Below are positions 1-8,633 of a stretch of 62,592 nucleotides of DNA, in pieces (the stretch's first letter is position 1; the number at the start of each line of letters is the position of its first letter). Source of the stretch: Neobacillus bataviensis LMG 21833 (GTDB lineage Bacteria; Bacillota; Bacilli; Bacillales; Cytobacillaceae); contig NZ_AJLS01000185.1 of assembly GCF_000307875.1 (NCBI RefSeq), positions 1 through 62,592 of the forward strand. The letters are read 5' to 3'. The position numbers and the translations under genes were made by a program. The notes under the pieces were generated by a model that was not told where the DNA came from, did not search any database, and saw nothing but the letters and a program-made list of their open reading frames with translations.

Positions 1-30
1 TTCTCATCACCCGCTCCATACATATTAACT

Positions 31-76
31 AACGCAGTGTATCGTTACATAGGAGAACGATGCGTTGCGTTTTTTC
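31..76 (+). terminator. Intrinsic terminator of an upstream gene outside the window
   Basis: An imperfect stem (AACGCA and TATCGTT against AACGATG and TGCGTT, with some G-U pairs) is followed by a run of six T. It points rightward, so it probably ends a plus-strand gene lying left of the window. Confidence 0.6.
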
Positions 77-106
77 TTTTGAAAAAGGATGCCTCATAGA
101 CATCCT
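77..106 (-). terminator. Terminator of the B3/B4-domain gene
   Basis: Read on the minus strand, AGGATG pairs with CATCCT across a 9-base loop and runs into TTTTTC. The stem overlaps the stop codon region of the B3/B4 gene. Confidence 0.6.
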
Positions 107-765
107 AGAATTCGGTAAGAAGCTTCCCCTCCATGTATTTGCGTAAACATGTTCATTAAGGATTCAGTCAGTCTATTAGCATTTTCAATATCTGTTGACG
201 GTCGCAAATAAATAATTTGCAAAGCATCTTTCGTATTAACCGTTACTGGTGTCCTTTCAGAATCGACAAAAGGACTACCGAACGGCCCTTCTTGATCAGC
301 AGCCACGATTAGTCTCTCCAAGGAGTTCTTCCTCCCATTCAATCCAATGTATTCTTCGCCATCTTTACCAATCCGGATTTCTACAAGCCCTTGTACTAAA
401 TCAAGGTCGTAGATTCCAATAGGCACTTGATATTGTAATGAGAAAAAATTATTGATGTCGATAGCGCTTTGAACAGTAGTTAGATAATTTTGCTTTTTTA
501 CTCTCCGATACAAGCTTTCTGCGGAATGCCGATATCGGTTAGGATCCTTTCCCGTCTTTTTAAAAATATTCCGCCATTCTAGAATGCTAGGAAGATCTGT
601 TACCTGTTTATTTTCTAAATCAAAATAAATAGACTCTTGGAAAAGCTGCAGCCTGCCCTTCAGCATTTGTGGTGAATCGCCAACCGTAATATTTCTGTAT
701 TCAATAACCCCAAGCTTAAAGTCGGGAATTTGCTCGATTATATCTGAAGAAAGTTGAATTTCCAA
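94..765 (-). CDS. B3/B4 tRNA-binding-domain-containing protein
   Basis: This 223-residue protein resembles the stand-alone B3/B4 domain proteins related to the editing region of the phenylalanyl-tRNA synthetase beta chain. The middle and C-terminal parts carry family-like stretches such as RNIFKKTGKDPNRYRHSAE and a GRKNSLERL segment. Stand-alone B3/B4 proteins are thought to bind or edit mischarged aminoacyl-tRNA, but the exact substrate is not known here. The start is set at a TTG at 765 because GGAGG lies 8 bases upstream of it; a longer reading to 780 would place the ribosome binding site inside the gene. It is a single-gene unit with its own terminator, divergent from queG. The family call is by sequence resemblance only. 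Confidence 0.75.
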   Translation of the reverse strand: MEIQLSSDIIEQIPDFKLGVIEYRNITVGDSPQMLKGRLQLFQESIYFDLENKQVTDLPSILEWRNIFKKTGKDPNRYRHSAESLYRRVKKQNYLTTVQSAIDINNFFSLQYQVPIGIYDLDLVQGLVEIRIGKDGEEYIGLNGRKNSLERLIVAADQEGPFGSPFVDSERTPVTVNTKDALQIIYLRPSTDIENANRLTESLMNMFTQIHGGEASYRILGCL

Positions 766-873
766 CGTTTTCACCTCCAAAATTCATTAAAAATAGTTTA
801 TCATAAGTAGATGCGATGCTAATAATTTATCCACTTTAATAGATCAATTATATGGGAAAGGAGGGGACTTTGA

Positions 874-2004
874 GTGGACGTTCAAAAATTCAAACAAGAA
901 CTTATTGCCTATAGTAAAGAAATAGGAATTGATAAGATTGGATTTACAACCGCTGATCCTTTCTCTGAACTTAAAAACAGATTAATAAGACAGCAGGAGC
1001 TTGGCTATCATTCAGGATTTGAGGAGCCGGATATTGAGAAGCGGGTTACCCCCACCTTATTGCTAGATGAACCGCGTTCGATTATTTCGATTGCCTTAGC
1101 CTATCCATCCAAAATGAAGGATCGTGTGGTGAGTAAGAAGGGTGAGAGAAGAGGGATCTTCAGCAGGGCTTCATGGGGTCTTGATTATCATCATTTACTC
1201 CGTGACAAGCTGAAAAAATTAGAAGAATTCATAAAAATGAAGGTACCCGATGCTCGATTGAAATCAATGGTCGACACGGGAGAGCTTTCAGATCGCGCCG
1301 TAGCTGAAAGAGCGGGTATTGGCTGGAGCGGAAAGAACTGTGCCATTATTACCCCGGAATTTGGCTCTTACGTTTATATAGGTGAAATGATTACCAGTAT
1401 CCCCTTTGAACCAGACACACCAATTGAAGACCAATGCGGGTCATGCACAAAGTGTTTGGAGGCATGTCCAACAGGCGCCTTAGTCCAGGGCGGCCAGATT
1501 AATGCCCAGCGCTGTATTTCATTTTTAACACAGACAAAAGGGTTTATACCTGATGAATTCCGTGAAAAGATAGGAAATCGCGTCTACGGCTGTGATTCCT
1601 GCCAGACCGCATGTCCACATAACAAGGTGAAGAACTTTCATTTTCACGAAGAAATGGAACCGGATCCTGAAGTAGCAAAACCATTATTGAGACCTATTTT
1701 ACAATTAAGCAATCGTGAATTTAAAAATAAGTTTGGTGATGTTTCAGGTTCTTGGAGAGGCAAAAAGCCGATACAAAGAAATGCGATGATTGCTCTTGCC
1801 CATTTTAAGGATGAAAGTGCTGTTTCTGACTTAATTGAGGTATTAAAAAATGAAGCAAGCCCTGTAGCGAGAGGGACGGCTGCATGGGCTCTTGGAAAAA
1901 TTGGCGGTGAGACTGCTTTTGCTGCGTTAGAAAAGGCAAAAGCAGTGGAAACAGATTCCGCAGTTCAAATAGAAATCGAAAAAGCTTTAAGTTTGAATAA
2001 ATAG
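874..2004 (+). CDS. queG: Epoxyqueuosine reductase QueG
   Basis: QueG catalyses the last step of queuosine synthesis, reducing epoxyqueuosine to queuosine in tRNA with a cobalamin cofactor and iron-sulfur clusters. The 376-residue protein has the N-terminal DUF1730 region, then two ferredoxin-type cluster motifs (CGSCTKCLEACP around residue 190 and CDSCQTACPHNK around residue 240). The C-terminal 100 residues look like HEAT/PBS-lyase repeats (PVARGTAAWALGKIGG), as in Bacillus QueG. The GTG start is preceded by GGAGGGG at a good spacing. The order queG, amidase-domain gene, trmL matches yhbA-yhbB-cspR of Bacillus subtilis. Length and motifs are complete. Confidence 0.95.
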   Translation: MDVQKFKQELIAYSKEIGIDKIGFTTADPFSELKNRLIRQQELGYHSGFEEPDIEKRVTPTLLLDEPRSIISIALAYPSKMKDRVVSKKGERRGIFSRASWGLDYHHLLRDKLKKLEEFIKMKVPDARLKSMVDTGELSDRAVAERAGIGWSGKNCAIITPEFGSYVYIGEMITSIPFEPDTPIEDQCGSCTKCLEACPTGALVQGGQINAQRCISFLTQTKGFIPDEFREKIGNRVYGCDSCQTACPHNKVKNFHFHEEMEPDPEVAKPLLRPILQLSNREFKNKFGDVSGSWRGKKPIQRNAMIALAHFKDESAVSDLIEVLKNEASPVARGTAAWALGKIGGETAFAALEKAKAVETDSAVQIEIEKALSLNK

Positions 2005-2008
2005 GTGA

Positions 2009-2042
2009 AGAGCAAACCACATGGGTTTAGCTCTTTTTTTAT
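2009..2042 (+). terminator. Terminator after queG
   Basis: AGAGCAAACC pairs with GGTTTAGCTCT, with one bulged A, and is followed by a T run. Confidence 0.7.
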
Positions 2043-2091
2043 ATTAAATCTTTCAACTAATCATATGTATAAAAAGAGAGGGGTGAAGAAT

Positions 2092-2970
2092 ATGCGTGAA
2101 TTACTTCAAGACTTATTTGACAAAAGGCTGGATTTATTTGTTTCTGAAAAAAGAGGTAATAAGTTATTTTTTCCAAAGGCAGAACGGAAACATGCGGCAG
2201 CAGCAAAAAGGTCTGCAGATATTGTAAAGGTAAAAGCCTCCGGTAAAATTGTCGAGGAGGCTGTGGAGGATGAATTTCAAACGCTGAAATACCTCGCCCA
2301 TTATCAATATTTAATCAAACAAAAAGATCTCCTTTATCTAGAAGAAGAAATGGAGGAAAGGATTGCTAAGTTTTACAAGGGGGCTTTAGTAATGGATGAG
2401 GAAATTACCAAGCCTTTTAGTAATCCGCAGCCAGTTCAGGATGTAAAAGCTTCGGAATCGGATGAACAGGATAACCGAATAAGTTATCAATATAATCGTC
2501 TTAAAGCTGTCCAATATGCAGAGCGCTGGTGGAACACGTATAATCCTGCTTTTAAATCATTTGAAAATAATTGTACGAACTATATTTCTCAATGTCTTAG
2601 AGCGGGGGAGGCACCTATGAGGGGTCATCCGAACCGAGGGAATGGCTGGTGGTACCAGCGTACGAATTGGAGCTATAGTTGGGCAGTGGCACATTCACTA
2701 AAAAACTATTTTGGAAACTCGAAAAGTGGCCTTAGAGCAAGGGAAGTCAGCAGTCCTGATCAACTGATTTTAGGGGACATTATTTGCTATGACTTTGAAG
2801 GCGATGGCAGATTTAATCATAATACGATTGTAACGGGTAAGGATGCCGATGGGATGCCATTAGTGAATGCCAATACTTATAACAGCCGAATGCGGTATTG
2901 GGCATATGAGGATTCCTCCGCTTATACCCCGAACATTAAATATAAGTTTTATGCCATTATTGATGAATAA
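2092..2970 (+). CDS. yhbB: Amidase-domain protein, YhbB-like
   Basis: The protein has 292 residues from the ATG at 2092, which follows GAGAGGGG at normal spacing; an upstream GTG at 2005 lies in the queG terminator and is not used. The N-terminal half is charged and helical with no obvious signal peptide. The C-terminal half (about residues 135-290) matches the putative amidase domain family, with the cysteine motif FENNCTNYISQCLRAG, a GWWYQ segment and GDIICYDFEGDG followed by HNTIV, which suggests a papain/NlpC-like Cys-His arrangement. The Bacillus subtilis counterpart yhbB occupies the same place between queG and trmL. The substrate is unknown; cell wall or spore peptides are plausible. 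Confidence 0.8.
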   Translation: MRELLQDLFDKRLDLFVSEKRGNKLFFPKAERKHAAAAKRSADIVKVKASGKIVEEAVEDEFQTLKYLAHYQYLIKQKDLLYLEEEMEERIAKFYKGALVMDEEITKPFSNPQPVQDVKASESDEQDNRISYQYNRLKAVQYAERWWNTYNPAFKSFENNCTNYISQCLRAGEAPMRGHPNRGNGWWYQRTNWSYSWAVAHSLKNYFGNSKSGLRAREVSSPDQLILGDIICYDFEGDGRFNHNTIVTGKDADGMPLVNANTYNSRMRYWAYEDSSAYTPNIKYKFYAIIDE

Positions 2971-3043
2971 GAAATCTTCCTCCTTGAACAGATGAATGAA
3001 AGTGGTATAATTGCCTGTAGAGTTTTTATTCGAGGTGAAATTC

Positions 3044-3517
3044 GTGTCCAACCATGTAGTCTTATATCAACCACAAATACCATCAAATACAGGGAACATT
3101 GCCCGTACCTGTGCAGGCACAGATACTTCTTTACATTTAATTCGTCCGTTAGGTTTTTCTACAGACGATAAGATGTTAAAACGAGCTGGTTTAGATTATT
3201 GGGAATATGTAAATATAACCTATTATGATTCCTTAGAAGAATTTTTTGAAAAGAATGCCGGCGGTGAATTCTTCTATATTACCAAATTTGGGGAAAAGCA
3301 ATATAGCAGCTTTGATTATAGTAATCCCAGCAAAGATTATTATTTTATTTTTGGACGGGAAACAACGGGTCTTCCAAAAGAGGTAATCGAAAAAAATAAA
3401 GAAACTGCTCTAAGAATTCCCATGACTGAACATATTCGTTCCTTAAATTTATCCAATACGGCTGCAATTCTCATTTATGAAGCATTGCGCCAGCAAAACT
3501 TTGCACATTTAAAATAA
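3044..3517 (+). CDS. trmL: tRNA (cytidine(34)-2'-O)-methyltransferase TrmL
   Basis: TrmL is a SPOUT-class methyltransferase that 2'-O-methylates the wobble nucleotide of certain leucine tRNAs. The 157-residue product has the expected motifs: YQPQIPSNTGNIARTC at the start, IFGRETTGLP for the knotted SAM site, and IPMTEHIRSLNLSNTAAILIYEALRQ at the end (shown here in parts: IPM..IRSLNLSN). The GTG at 3044 is chosen because GAGGTG lies 6 bases upstream and the family begins at this residue. In Bacillus subtilis the gene is known as cspR or yhbC-neighbour of queG. Confidence 0.93.
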   Translation: MSNHVVLYQPQIPSNTGNIARTCAGTDTSLHLIRPLGFSTDDKMLKRAGLDYWEYVNITYYDSLEEFFEKNAGGEFFYITKFGEKQYSSFDYSNPSKDYYFIFGRETTGLPKEVIEKNKETALRIPMTEHIRSLNLSNTAAILIYEALRQQNFAHLK

Positions 3518-3521
3518 CAAT

Positions 3522-3553
3522 AAAAAAGGCTGCCGGTACCGGCAGCCCTTTTT
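3522..3553. terminator. Bidirectional terminator between trmL and a small gene
   Basis: A 14-bp stem built on GGCTGCCGG and CCGGCAGCC is flanked by A and T runs, so it can end trmL on the plus strand and the 30-codon gene on the minus strand. Confidence 0.8.
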
Positions 3554-3556
3554 GTA

Positions 3557-3649
3557 TTATTTATTTGCACCCGGTTTGTCGTTATAACCTGAAGTGAAGA
3601 TTGCCGATAAGAATGCAATCATTACTAAAATAACGATGAAAGTATTCAT
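3557..3649 (-). CDS. 30-residue hydrophobic small protein
   Basis: A 30-codon frame runs from ATG at 3649 to TAA at 3557. The product has a hydrophobic segment (MNTFIVILVMIAFLSAIF) followed by a polar tail ending GYNDKPGANK, which looks like a single-pass membrane microprotein. A GGGGG ribosome binding site lies about 10 bases upstream, and a TATAAT box occurs near 3705-3710 on the same strand. The stop sits directly against the shared terminator, so the layout is promoter, ribosome binding site, frame, terminator. I do not recognise the family and assign no function. Confidence 0.6.
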   Translation of the reverse strand: MNTFIVILVMIAFLSAIFTSGYNDKPGANK

Positions 3650-3785
3650 GTTATGTATTGCCCCCTTCGTCATACAACTTTTTAGTTTTTCAACATATAG
3701 TTTTATTATAGCCTAACTTTAAAAAATGAAAAGAGCAAGATTCCTTTTATTGAAATAAAAATAGACTGTAACTCACGATGGTTAC

Positions 3786-3814
3786 GCATGTTCAAGTTCC
3801 TTAGTGCATAGAGT
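3786..3814 (+). promoter_or_regulatory. SigmaE-like promoter of prkA
   Basis: GCATGTT at 3786-3792 fits the SigmaE -35 consensus KMATATT at six of seven positions. After a 14-base spacer, CATAGAGT at 3807-3814 fits CATACAMT at six of eight. prkA of Bacillus subtilis is known to belong to the SigmaE regulon, which agrees. This is a by-eye match. Confidence 0.5.
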
Positions 3815-3858
3815 ATATTAATCGTCTCTGATTAAGCTACTACAGGGGGAGGGCCTTT

Positions 3859-5754
3859 ATGGATATTTTAAAAAAAATCGAGATGTTTCGCGAAGAAGAA
3901 GAGAAGCTCCGTTGGGAAGGATCATTCGCTGACTATTTACAGTTGTTAAAAGAGAAGCCATGGGTAGCACAATCTGCACATTCACGGGTTTATAATATGC
4001 TTAAGGATGCTGGAATCACAGAAGAAAAAGGGAAGAGGAAGTACGAATTTTTCAGTAATCAATTATTTGGGTTAGAGGAATCGCTAGAGCGTTTAGTTGA
4101 GGAATACTTCCATCCGGCAGCCAAAAGATTAGATGTTAGGAAACGTATTTTACTGTTAATGGGTCCGGTAAGCGGCGGGAAGTCCACTCTTGTTACGATG
4201 CTAAAAAGAGGGCTAGAGGCATACTCACTTACGGATCGCGGTTCTGTTTTTGCTATTAAAGGGTGTCCAATGCATGAGGATCCGCTTCACTTAATTCCGC
4301 ATCATTTGCGAAAGGATTTCCATGATGAGTATGGGATTCGGATTGAAGGGAATCTTTCACCGCTGAATATGATGCGTCTTGAGCAGGAGTATGGCGGCAG
4401 AATCGAGGATGTTTTAGTTGAAAGAATTTTCTTCTCCGAAGATAAACGAACAGGTATTGGAACGTTTAGTCCATCCGATCCTAAATCTCAGGATATTGCT
4501 GATTTAACAGGAAGCATTGATTTTTCAACAATCGCTGAATTTGGTTCTGAATCAGATCCACGCGCCTATCGCTTTGATGGTGAACTCAATAAGGCAAACC
4601 GCGGGATGATGGAGTTCCAGGAGATGTTAAAATGTGATGAGAAGTTCCTTTGGCATTTATTATCTTTAACCCAAGAAGGAAACTTTAAAGCAGGCCGGTT
4701 CGCGCTAATCTCAGCTGATGAGCTGATTGTGGCTCATACAAACGAAACGGAATATCGTTCCTTTATCTCCAATAAGAAAAATGAAGCACTCCATTCGAGA
4801 ATTATCGTTATGCCGATTCCATATAACTTAAAAGCTTCACAGGAAGAAAGAATTTACGAAAAGATGATTAACGAAAGTGATGTGTCGGATGTTCACATTG
4901 CACCACACACGTTAAAAGTAGCAGCGATGTTTACCATATTAACACGCTTAAAGGAACCGAAAAAAGGCGATATTGACTTACTGAAAAAAATGCGCCTTTA
5001 TGATGGTGAAAACGTGGAAGGATTTAATACGGCGGATGTCGAAGAGCTGAAGCGCGAGTATCCTGATGAGGGGATGAGCGGAATTGACCCTCGTTATGTG
5101 ATTAACCGTATTTCGTCAACGATTATTCGAAAAGAAGTACCATCCATTAATGCACTTGACGTATTGCGGTCATTAAAAGATGGGCTTGATCAACACCCGT
5201 CGATTACCGCTGAGCTGCGTGACCGCTATATGAATTATATCTCTTTAGCACGGAAAGAGTATGATAATATTGCCAAGAAGGAAGTTCAAAAAGCATTTGT
5301 TTACTCGTATGAAGAATCAGCCAAAACTTTAATGGATAATTATCTTGATAATGTAGAGGCTTACTGCAATAAGAATAAGCTCCGTGATCAATTAACGGGG
5401 GAAGAAATCAATCCAGATGAAAAGCTGATGCGTTCGATTGAGGAGCAGATTGGTATTTCTGAAAACGCCAAAAAGGCCTTCAGGGAGGAAGTATTGATCC
5501 GAATTTCAGCCTTCGCGAGAAAAGGCAAACGTTTTGATTATAATTCGCATGATCGCCTCAGGGAAGCGATTCAGAAGAAGTTGTTTGCGGATCTTAAGGA
5601 TGTTGTCAAGATTACTACTTCATCGAAAACCCCAGATGAGCAGCAATTGAAGAAGATTAATGATGTTGTCGCGCGGTTAGTGGATGAACATGGTTATAAC
5701 TCAACATCGGCTAATGAATTATTGCGTTATGTCGGGAGTTTATTAAACAGATAG
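3859..5754 (+). CDS. prkA: PrkA serine protein kinase / AAA+ protein
   Basis: The 631-residue protein is full length for PrkA. The N-terminal part is an AAA+ domain with a Walker A motif GPVSGGKST at residues 102-110, and the C-terminal third is the PrkA domain. In Bacillus subtilis PrkA is a mother-cell sporulation protein that affects SigmaK-dependent development; whether it acts as a kinase or a protease has been debated. The ATG follows GGGGGAGGG. It has a SigmaE-like promoter and its own terminator, and yhbH lies next, as in other Bacillus. Confidence 0.95.
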   Translation: MDILKKIEMFREEEEKLRWEGSFADYLQLLKEKPWVAQSAHSRVYNMLKDAGITEEKGKRKYEFFSNQLFGLEESLERLVEEYFHPAAKRLDVRKRILLLMGPVSGGKSTLVTMLKRGLEAYSLTDRGSVFAIKGCPMHEDPLHLIPHHLRKDFHDEYGIRIEGNLSPLNMMRLEQEYGGRIEDVLVERIFFSEDKRTGIGTFSPSDPKSQDIADLTGSIDFSTIAEFGSESDPRAYRFDGELNKANRGMMEFQEMLKCDEKFLWHLLSLTQEGNFKAGRFALISADELIVAHTNETEYRSFISNKKNEALHSRIIVMPIPYNLKASQEERIYEKMINESDVSDVHIAPHTLKVAAMFTILTRLKEPKKGDIDLLKKMRLYDGENVEGFNTADVEELKREYPDEGMSGIDPRYVINRISSTIIRKEVPSINALDVLRSLKDGLDQHPSITAELRDRYMNYISLARKEYDNIAKKEVQKAFVYSYEESAKTLMDNYLDNVEAYCNKNKLRDQLTGEEINPDEKLMRSIEEQIGISENAKKAFREEVLIRISAFARKGKRFDYNSHDRLREAIQKKLFADLKDVVKITTSSKTPDEQQLKKINDVVARLVDEHGYNSTSANELLRYVGSLLNR

Positions 5755-5778
5755 AGTAGATGAGGATTAAAATAGTGA

Positions 5779-5813
5779 GGACTGGCAGAACGTATCTGTC
5801 AGTCCCTTTTTTT
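5779..5813 (+). terminator. Terminator after prkA
   Basis: GGACTGGCAGA pairs with TCTGTCAGTCC (one G-U pair) across a 5-base loop, followed by CTTTTTTT. Confidence 0.85.
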
Positions 5814-5852
5814 CCAATATAAGGTATAATTTATAATCTTTCAACTTTGAGA

Positions 5853-5975
5853 ATTGTCCAGCTCCAGCGCCTAGGGGCTCGGGGTCATAAGCCAATCAGT
5901 CAAGAAGGTTAAAGAGCAACCTTCTCGCCTGCTCGTCTTATGCCTGTCGCCCCTGAGCAAGGCGATTCCGCATTT
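5853..5975. repeat. Extragenic hairpin-rich repeat, Bacillus interspersed type
   Basis: The 400 bases between prkA and yhbH hold the prkA terminator and this element; 5976-6157 shows nothing else except the yhbH ribosome binding site. The element begins at TCCAGCTCCAGCGCC and folds on itself: GCGCC with GGCG, GGGGC with GCCCC, TCATAAG with CTTATG, and a central AGAAGGTT with AACCTTCT. It resembles the GC-richer interspersed repeats found between genes in many Bacillus genomes. The inverted complement of its end resembles the start of the element at 62523-62592. Confidence 0.65.
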
Positions 5976-6157
5976 CTAATCTCGTCCATTTTCTTAGGTG
6001 AAAACCCAATTGTCGAAATTATTTGTAAATTATTCTCTATCTCTGCATAGGATAAAGTAATCTATACTTTACCTGAATTTTTCATTCGCGTTATCTTATG
6101 TATTTGTTAAAAAAGTGTGCAGTATTGACTTAAATAATTTCATAAGGAGGGGTATTA

Positions 6158-7324
6158 ATGTCAACCGATAACCATCAATTTGTGATTTCTAGAGAAGATT
6201 GGTCCCTCCACCGTAAAGGCCACGATGACCAAGTTCGGCATCAGGAAAAAGTCCAGGAGGCAATTCGCAACAATCTTCCAGACTTAATTACAGAAGAGAG
6301 CATCATAATGTCTAATGGTCGTGATGTGGTAAAAATTCCGATCCGTTCATTGGACGAATATAAAATTCGTTATAATTATGACAAAAACAAACACGTGGGC
6401 CAAGGTGACGGTGACAGTCAAGTCGGTGACGTAGTAGCACGTGACGGTTCGAGCGGTCAAAAAGCTCCCGGTAAAGGTCAAGGGGCAGGGGATCAAGCCG
6501 GCGAAGATTATTTTGAAGCAGAAGTGTCATTAATGGAGTTGGAAGAAGCATTATTTAAACAATTAGAGCTACCAAATTTAAAGAAAAAAGAAGAACAAGA
6601 GCATCTTGTTGAAAATATTGAATTCAACGATATTAGAAAAACAGGATTAATGGGGAACATTGATAAAAAACGGACGATGATGTCTGCTTTTAAACGAAAT
6701 GCCATGACTGGAAAGCCGGCATTCCACCCAATTTATAAAGAGGATTTGAAATTTAAGACATGGAACGAAGTGGTGAAGCCTGATTCGAAAGCTGTTGTGA
6801 TTGCGATGATGGACACTAGTGGAAGTATGGGAATATGGGAAAAATATATGGCACGTAGCTTTTTCTTCTGGATGACCCGGTTTTTAAGAACAAAATACGA
6901 GACAGTTGAAATTGAGTTTATCGCTCACCATACCGAGGCGAAAATAGTTACGGAGGAAGACTTTTTCTCGAAAGGTGAGAGCGGTGGAACTATATGCTCA
7001 TCCGCATACCGTAAAGCCCTGGAGATCATTGACACTAAATACAATCCGCGAAAGTTCAACATCTACCCATTCCACTTTTCAGACGGTGATAATCTCACAT
7101 CGGATAACGCCCGTTGTGTGAAGCTAGTAGAGGAGCTAATGAAGGTATCTAATATGTTTGGCTATGGAGAGGTCAATCAGTACAACAGACATTCTACCTT
7201 AATGTCAGCTTACAAGAACATCAAGGATGAAAATTTCCGGTATTATATTCTTAAGCAAAAAGCAGATGTATTTCATGCAATGAAGAGCTTCTTTCAACAG
7301 GAAGAGTCAACATTATATGCCTAA
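6158..7324 (+). CDS. yhbH: Sporulation protein YhbH (UPF0229 family)
   Basis: The 388-residue protein matches the YhbH/UPF0229 family that accompanies PrkA (and YeaG/YeaH in enteric bacteria). The C-terminal half has a von Willebrand A-like core: VIAMMDTSGSMG near residue 210 gives the DxSxS metal site, and GESGGTICSSAYRKAL and FHFSDGDN supply later parts. The N-terminal part is charged and glycine-rich. The ATG is preceded by AAGGAGGGG. In Bacillus subtilis yhbH is a SigmaE-controlled sporulation gene; the upstream region here contains a CATAGGAT box near 6047, but no convincing -35. It ends at its own terminator. Confidence 0.93.
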   Translation: MSTDNHQFVISREDWSLHRKGHDDQVRHQEKVQEAIRNNLPDLITEESIIMSNGRDVVKIPIRSLDEYKIRYNYDKNKHVGQGDGDSQVGDVVARDGSSGQKAPGKGQGAGDQAGEDYFEAEVSLMELEEALFKQLELPNLKKKEEQEHLVENIEFNDIRKTGLMGNIDKKRTMMSAFKRNAMTGKPAFHPIYKEDLKFKTWNEVVKPDSKAVVIAMMDTSGSMGIWEKYMARSFFFWMTRFLRTKYETVEIEFIAHHTEAKIVTEEDFFSKGESGGTICSSAYRKALEIIDTKYNPRKFNIYPFHFSDGDNLTSDNARCVKLVEELMKVSNMFGYGEVNQYNRHSTLMSAYKNIKDENFRYYILKQKADVFHAMKSFFQQEESTLYA

Positions 7325-7328
7325 AAAT

Positions 7329-7359
7329 ATCGACAGGACTCGGTGCCTGTCGATTTTTT
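7329..7359 (+). terminator. Terminator after yhbH
   Basis: ATCGACAGG pairs perfectly with CCTGTCGAT across an 8-base loop, then TTTTT. Confidence 0.85.
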
Positions 7360-7371
7360 CTATTCACTAAA

Positions 7372-7404
7372 TTGGTATAGACAACTATACTTCTTAGGTA
7401 TAAT
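7372..7404 (+). promoter_or_regulatory. nag promoter with NagR (YvoA) operator
   Basis: TTGGTATAGACAACTATAC contains the inverted repeat GTATAG-N4-CTATAC, which closely matches the dre operator bound by the HutC/GntR regulator NagR (YvoA) of Bacillus subtilis. TATAAT at 7399-7404 is the -10, and TAGACA inside the operator can serve as the -35 with a short 15-base spacer. Bound NagR would block polymerase. The regulator is encoded as the third gene of the same operon, so autoregulation follows. Confidence 0.75.
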
Positions 7405-7437
7405 ATAAAGATATAACCTGAAAGGAAGTAATTGAAG

Positions 7438-8631
7438 ATGATTCAAGCATATAATCATATTTTACTTAAGGGTATTCAAATTTATTCCGAAGGCAAGATC
7501 ATCGATAATGGGTATATAAAAATAAAAGATCAAAAAATTGCAGAATTCGGCACATTAGAGGAACTTGTCCATGAGGAGAACTTTAAGGTAATGGAAGTTC
7601 CCGCTCAGTTTCATGCAGTACCGGGTTTTATTGATGTCCATATACATGGTGTAAATGGTGCTGACACAATGGACGGAACCAAAGAGGCTTTGGATACCAT
7701 TGTTGCAGCATTGCCAAAAGAAGGGACAACAAGCTTTTTAGCTACCACAATGACCCAAGAAGGTAAACAAATTGAAAAGGCATTACTAAATGCCGGTGAA
7801 TATATTGAAACCCAGCCAGCATATGGAAAAGCGGAAATACTAGGTCTTCATCTTGAAGGGCCGTTTGTAAATGCCAAAAAAGCAGGAGCACAGCCAATAC
7901 AGCATATTGTCGATCCTAATCTCCCATTATTCAAAGAGTGGCAAAGACTTTCCCGTGGGACAATAAAACTGGTGACGCTTGCCCCGGAGCAGCCTGGTGG
8001 ATTAGCGATGATTCGCTACTTAAAGGAGCATGGTATTATCGCATCAATCGGTCATACGGATGCAACCTTTGAACAAGTAGGAGAGGCTATTGAAGCAGGT
8101 GCGAACCATGTAACACATCTCTTTAATCAAATGAGAGGACTGCATCACCGTGAACCTGGTGTCGTGGGTGCGGCATTTTTACGAAAAGAATTAAAAGCGG
8201 AAATCATTGTTGATGGGGTTCATGTTCATCCGGAGATGGTAAATCTTGCTTTCAAAAACAAACATAGCGATGGTTTAATTTTAATCACTGATTCCATGCG
8301 GGCTAAATGCTTGAAGAATGGTATGTATGACCTGGGTGGTCAAGAAGTGACCGTAAAAGATGGAAAAGCAGTTCTTGCTGACGGGACACTTGCAGGAAGC
8401 ATTTTAAAATTAGGGCATGCCGTAAAAAATATTTTATCCTATACAGGATGCTCGTTAGGGGAAGCCATCGAAATGGCTTCAGTCAATCCGGCGAAGCAAT
8501 TAAATGTGTATGACAGAAAAGGAAGTATCGCTGTTGGGAAGGATGCAGATCTAGTCATCCTTGATGAGAATATGGATGTCTTTATGACATTTTGCCGGGG
8601 GATACTTGCCTATAAAAGGGAGGAAAACTAA
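7438..8631 (+). CDS. nagA: N-acetylglucosamine-6-phosphate deacetylase NagA
   Basis: NagA removes the acetyl group from N-acetylglucosamine-6-phosphate to give glucosamine-6-phosphate. The 397-residue amidohydrolase has the metal motif IDVHIHGVNGAD near residue 67, LEGPFVNAKKAGA, SIGHTDAT, VTHLFNQMRGLHHREPG and ITDSMRA, all typical of the family. The ATG at 7438 has AAAGGAAG 9 bases upstream; an in-frame TTG at 7432 is possible but crowded. It is the first gene of nagA-nagB-nagR, 2 bases from nagB. Confidence 0.95.
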   Translation: MIQAYNHILLKGIQIYSEGKIIDNGYIKIKDQKIAEFGTLEELVHEENFKVMEVPAQFHAVPGFIDVHIHGVNGADTMDGTKEALDTIVAALPKEGTTSFLATTMTQEGKQIEKALLNAGEYIETQPAYGKAEILGLHLEGPFVNAKKAGAQPIQHIVDPNLPLFKEWQRLSRGTIKLVTLAPEQPGGLAMIRYLKEHGIIASIGHTDATFEQVGEAIEAGANHVTHLFNQMRGLHHREPGVVGAAFLRKELKAEIIVDGVHVHPEMVNLAFKNKHSDGLILITDSMRAKCLKNGMYDLGGQEVTVKDGKAVLADGTLAGSILKLGHAVKNILSYTGCSLGEAIEMASVNPAKQLNVYDRKGSIAVGKDADLVILDENMDVFMTFCRGILAYKREEN

Positions 8632-8633
8632 TC

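Noticed and set aside
7360..7437. Riboswitch or glmS-type ribozyme before nagA
   Set aside because: The short leader is filled by the NagR operator and the promoter; no conserved RNA structure is visible.
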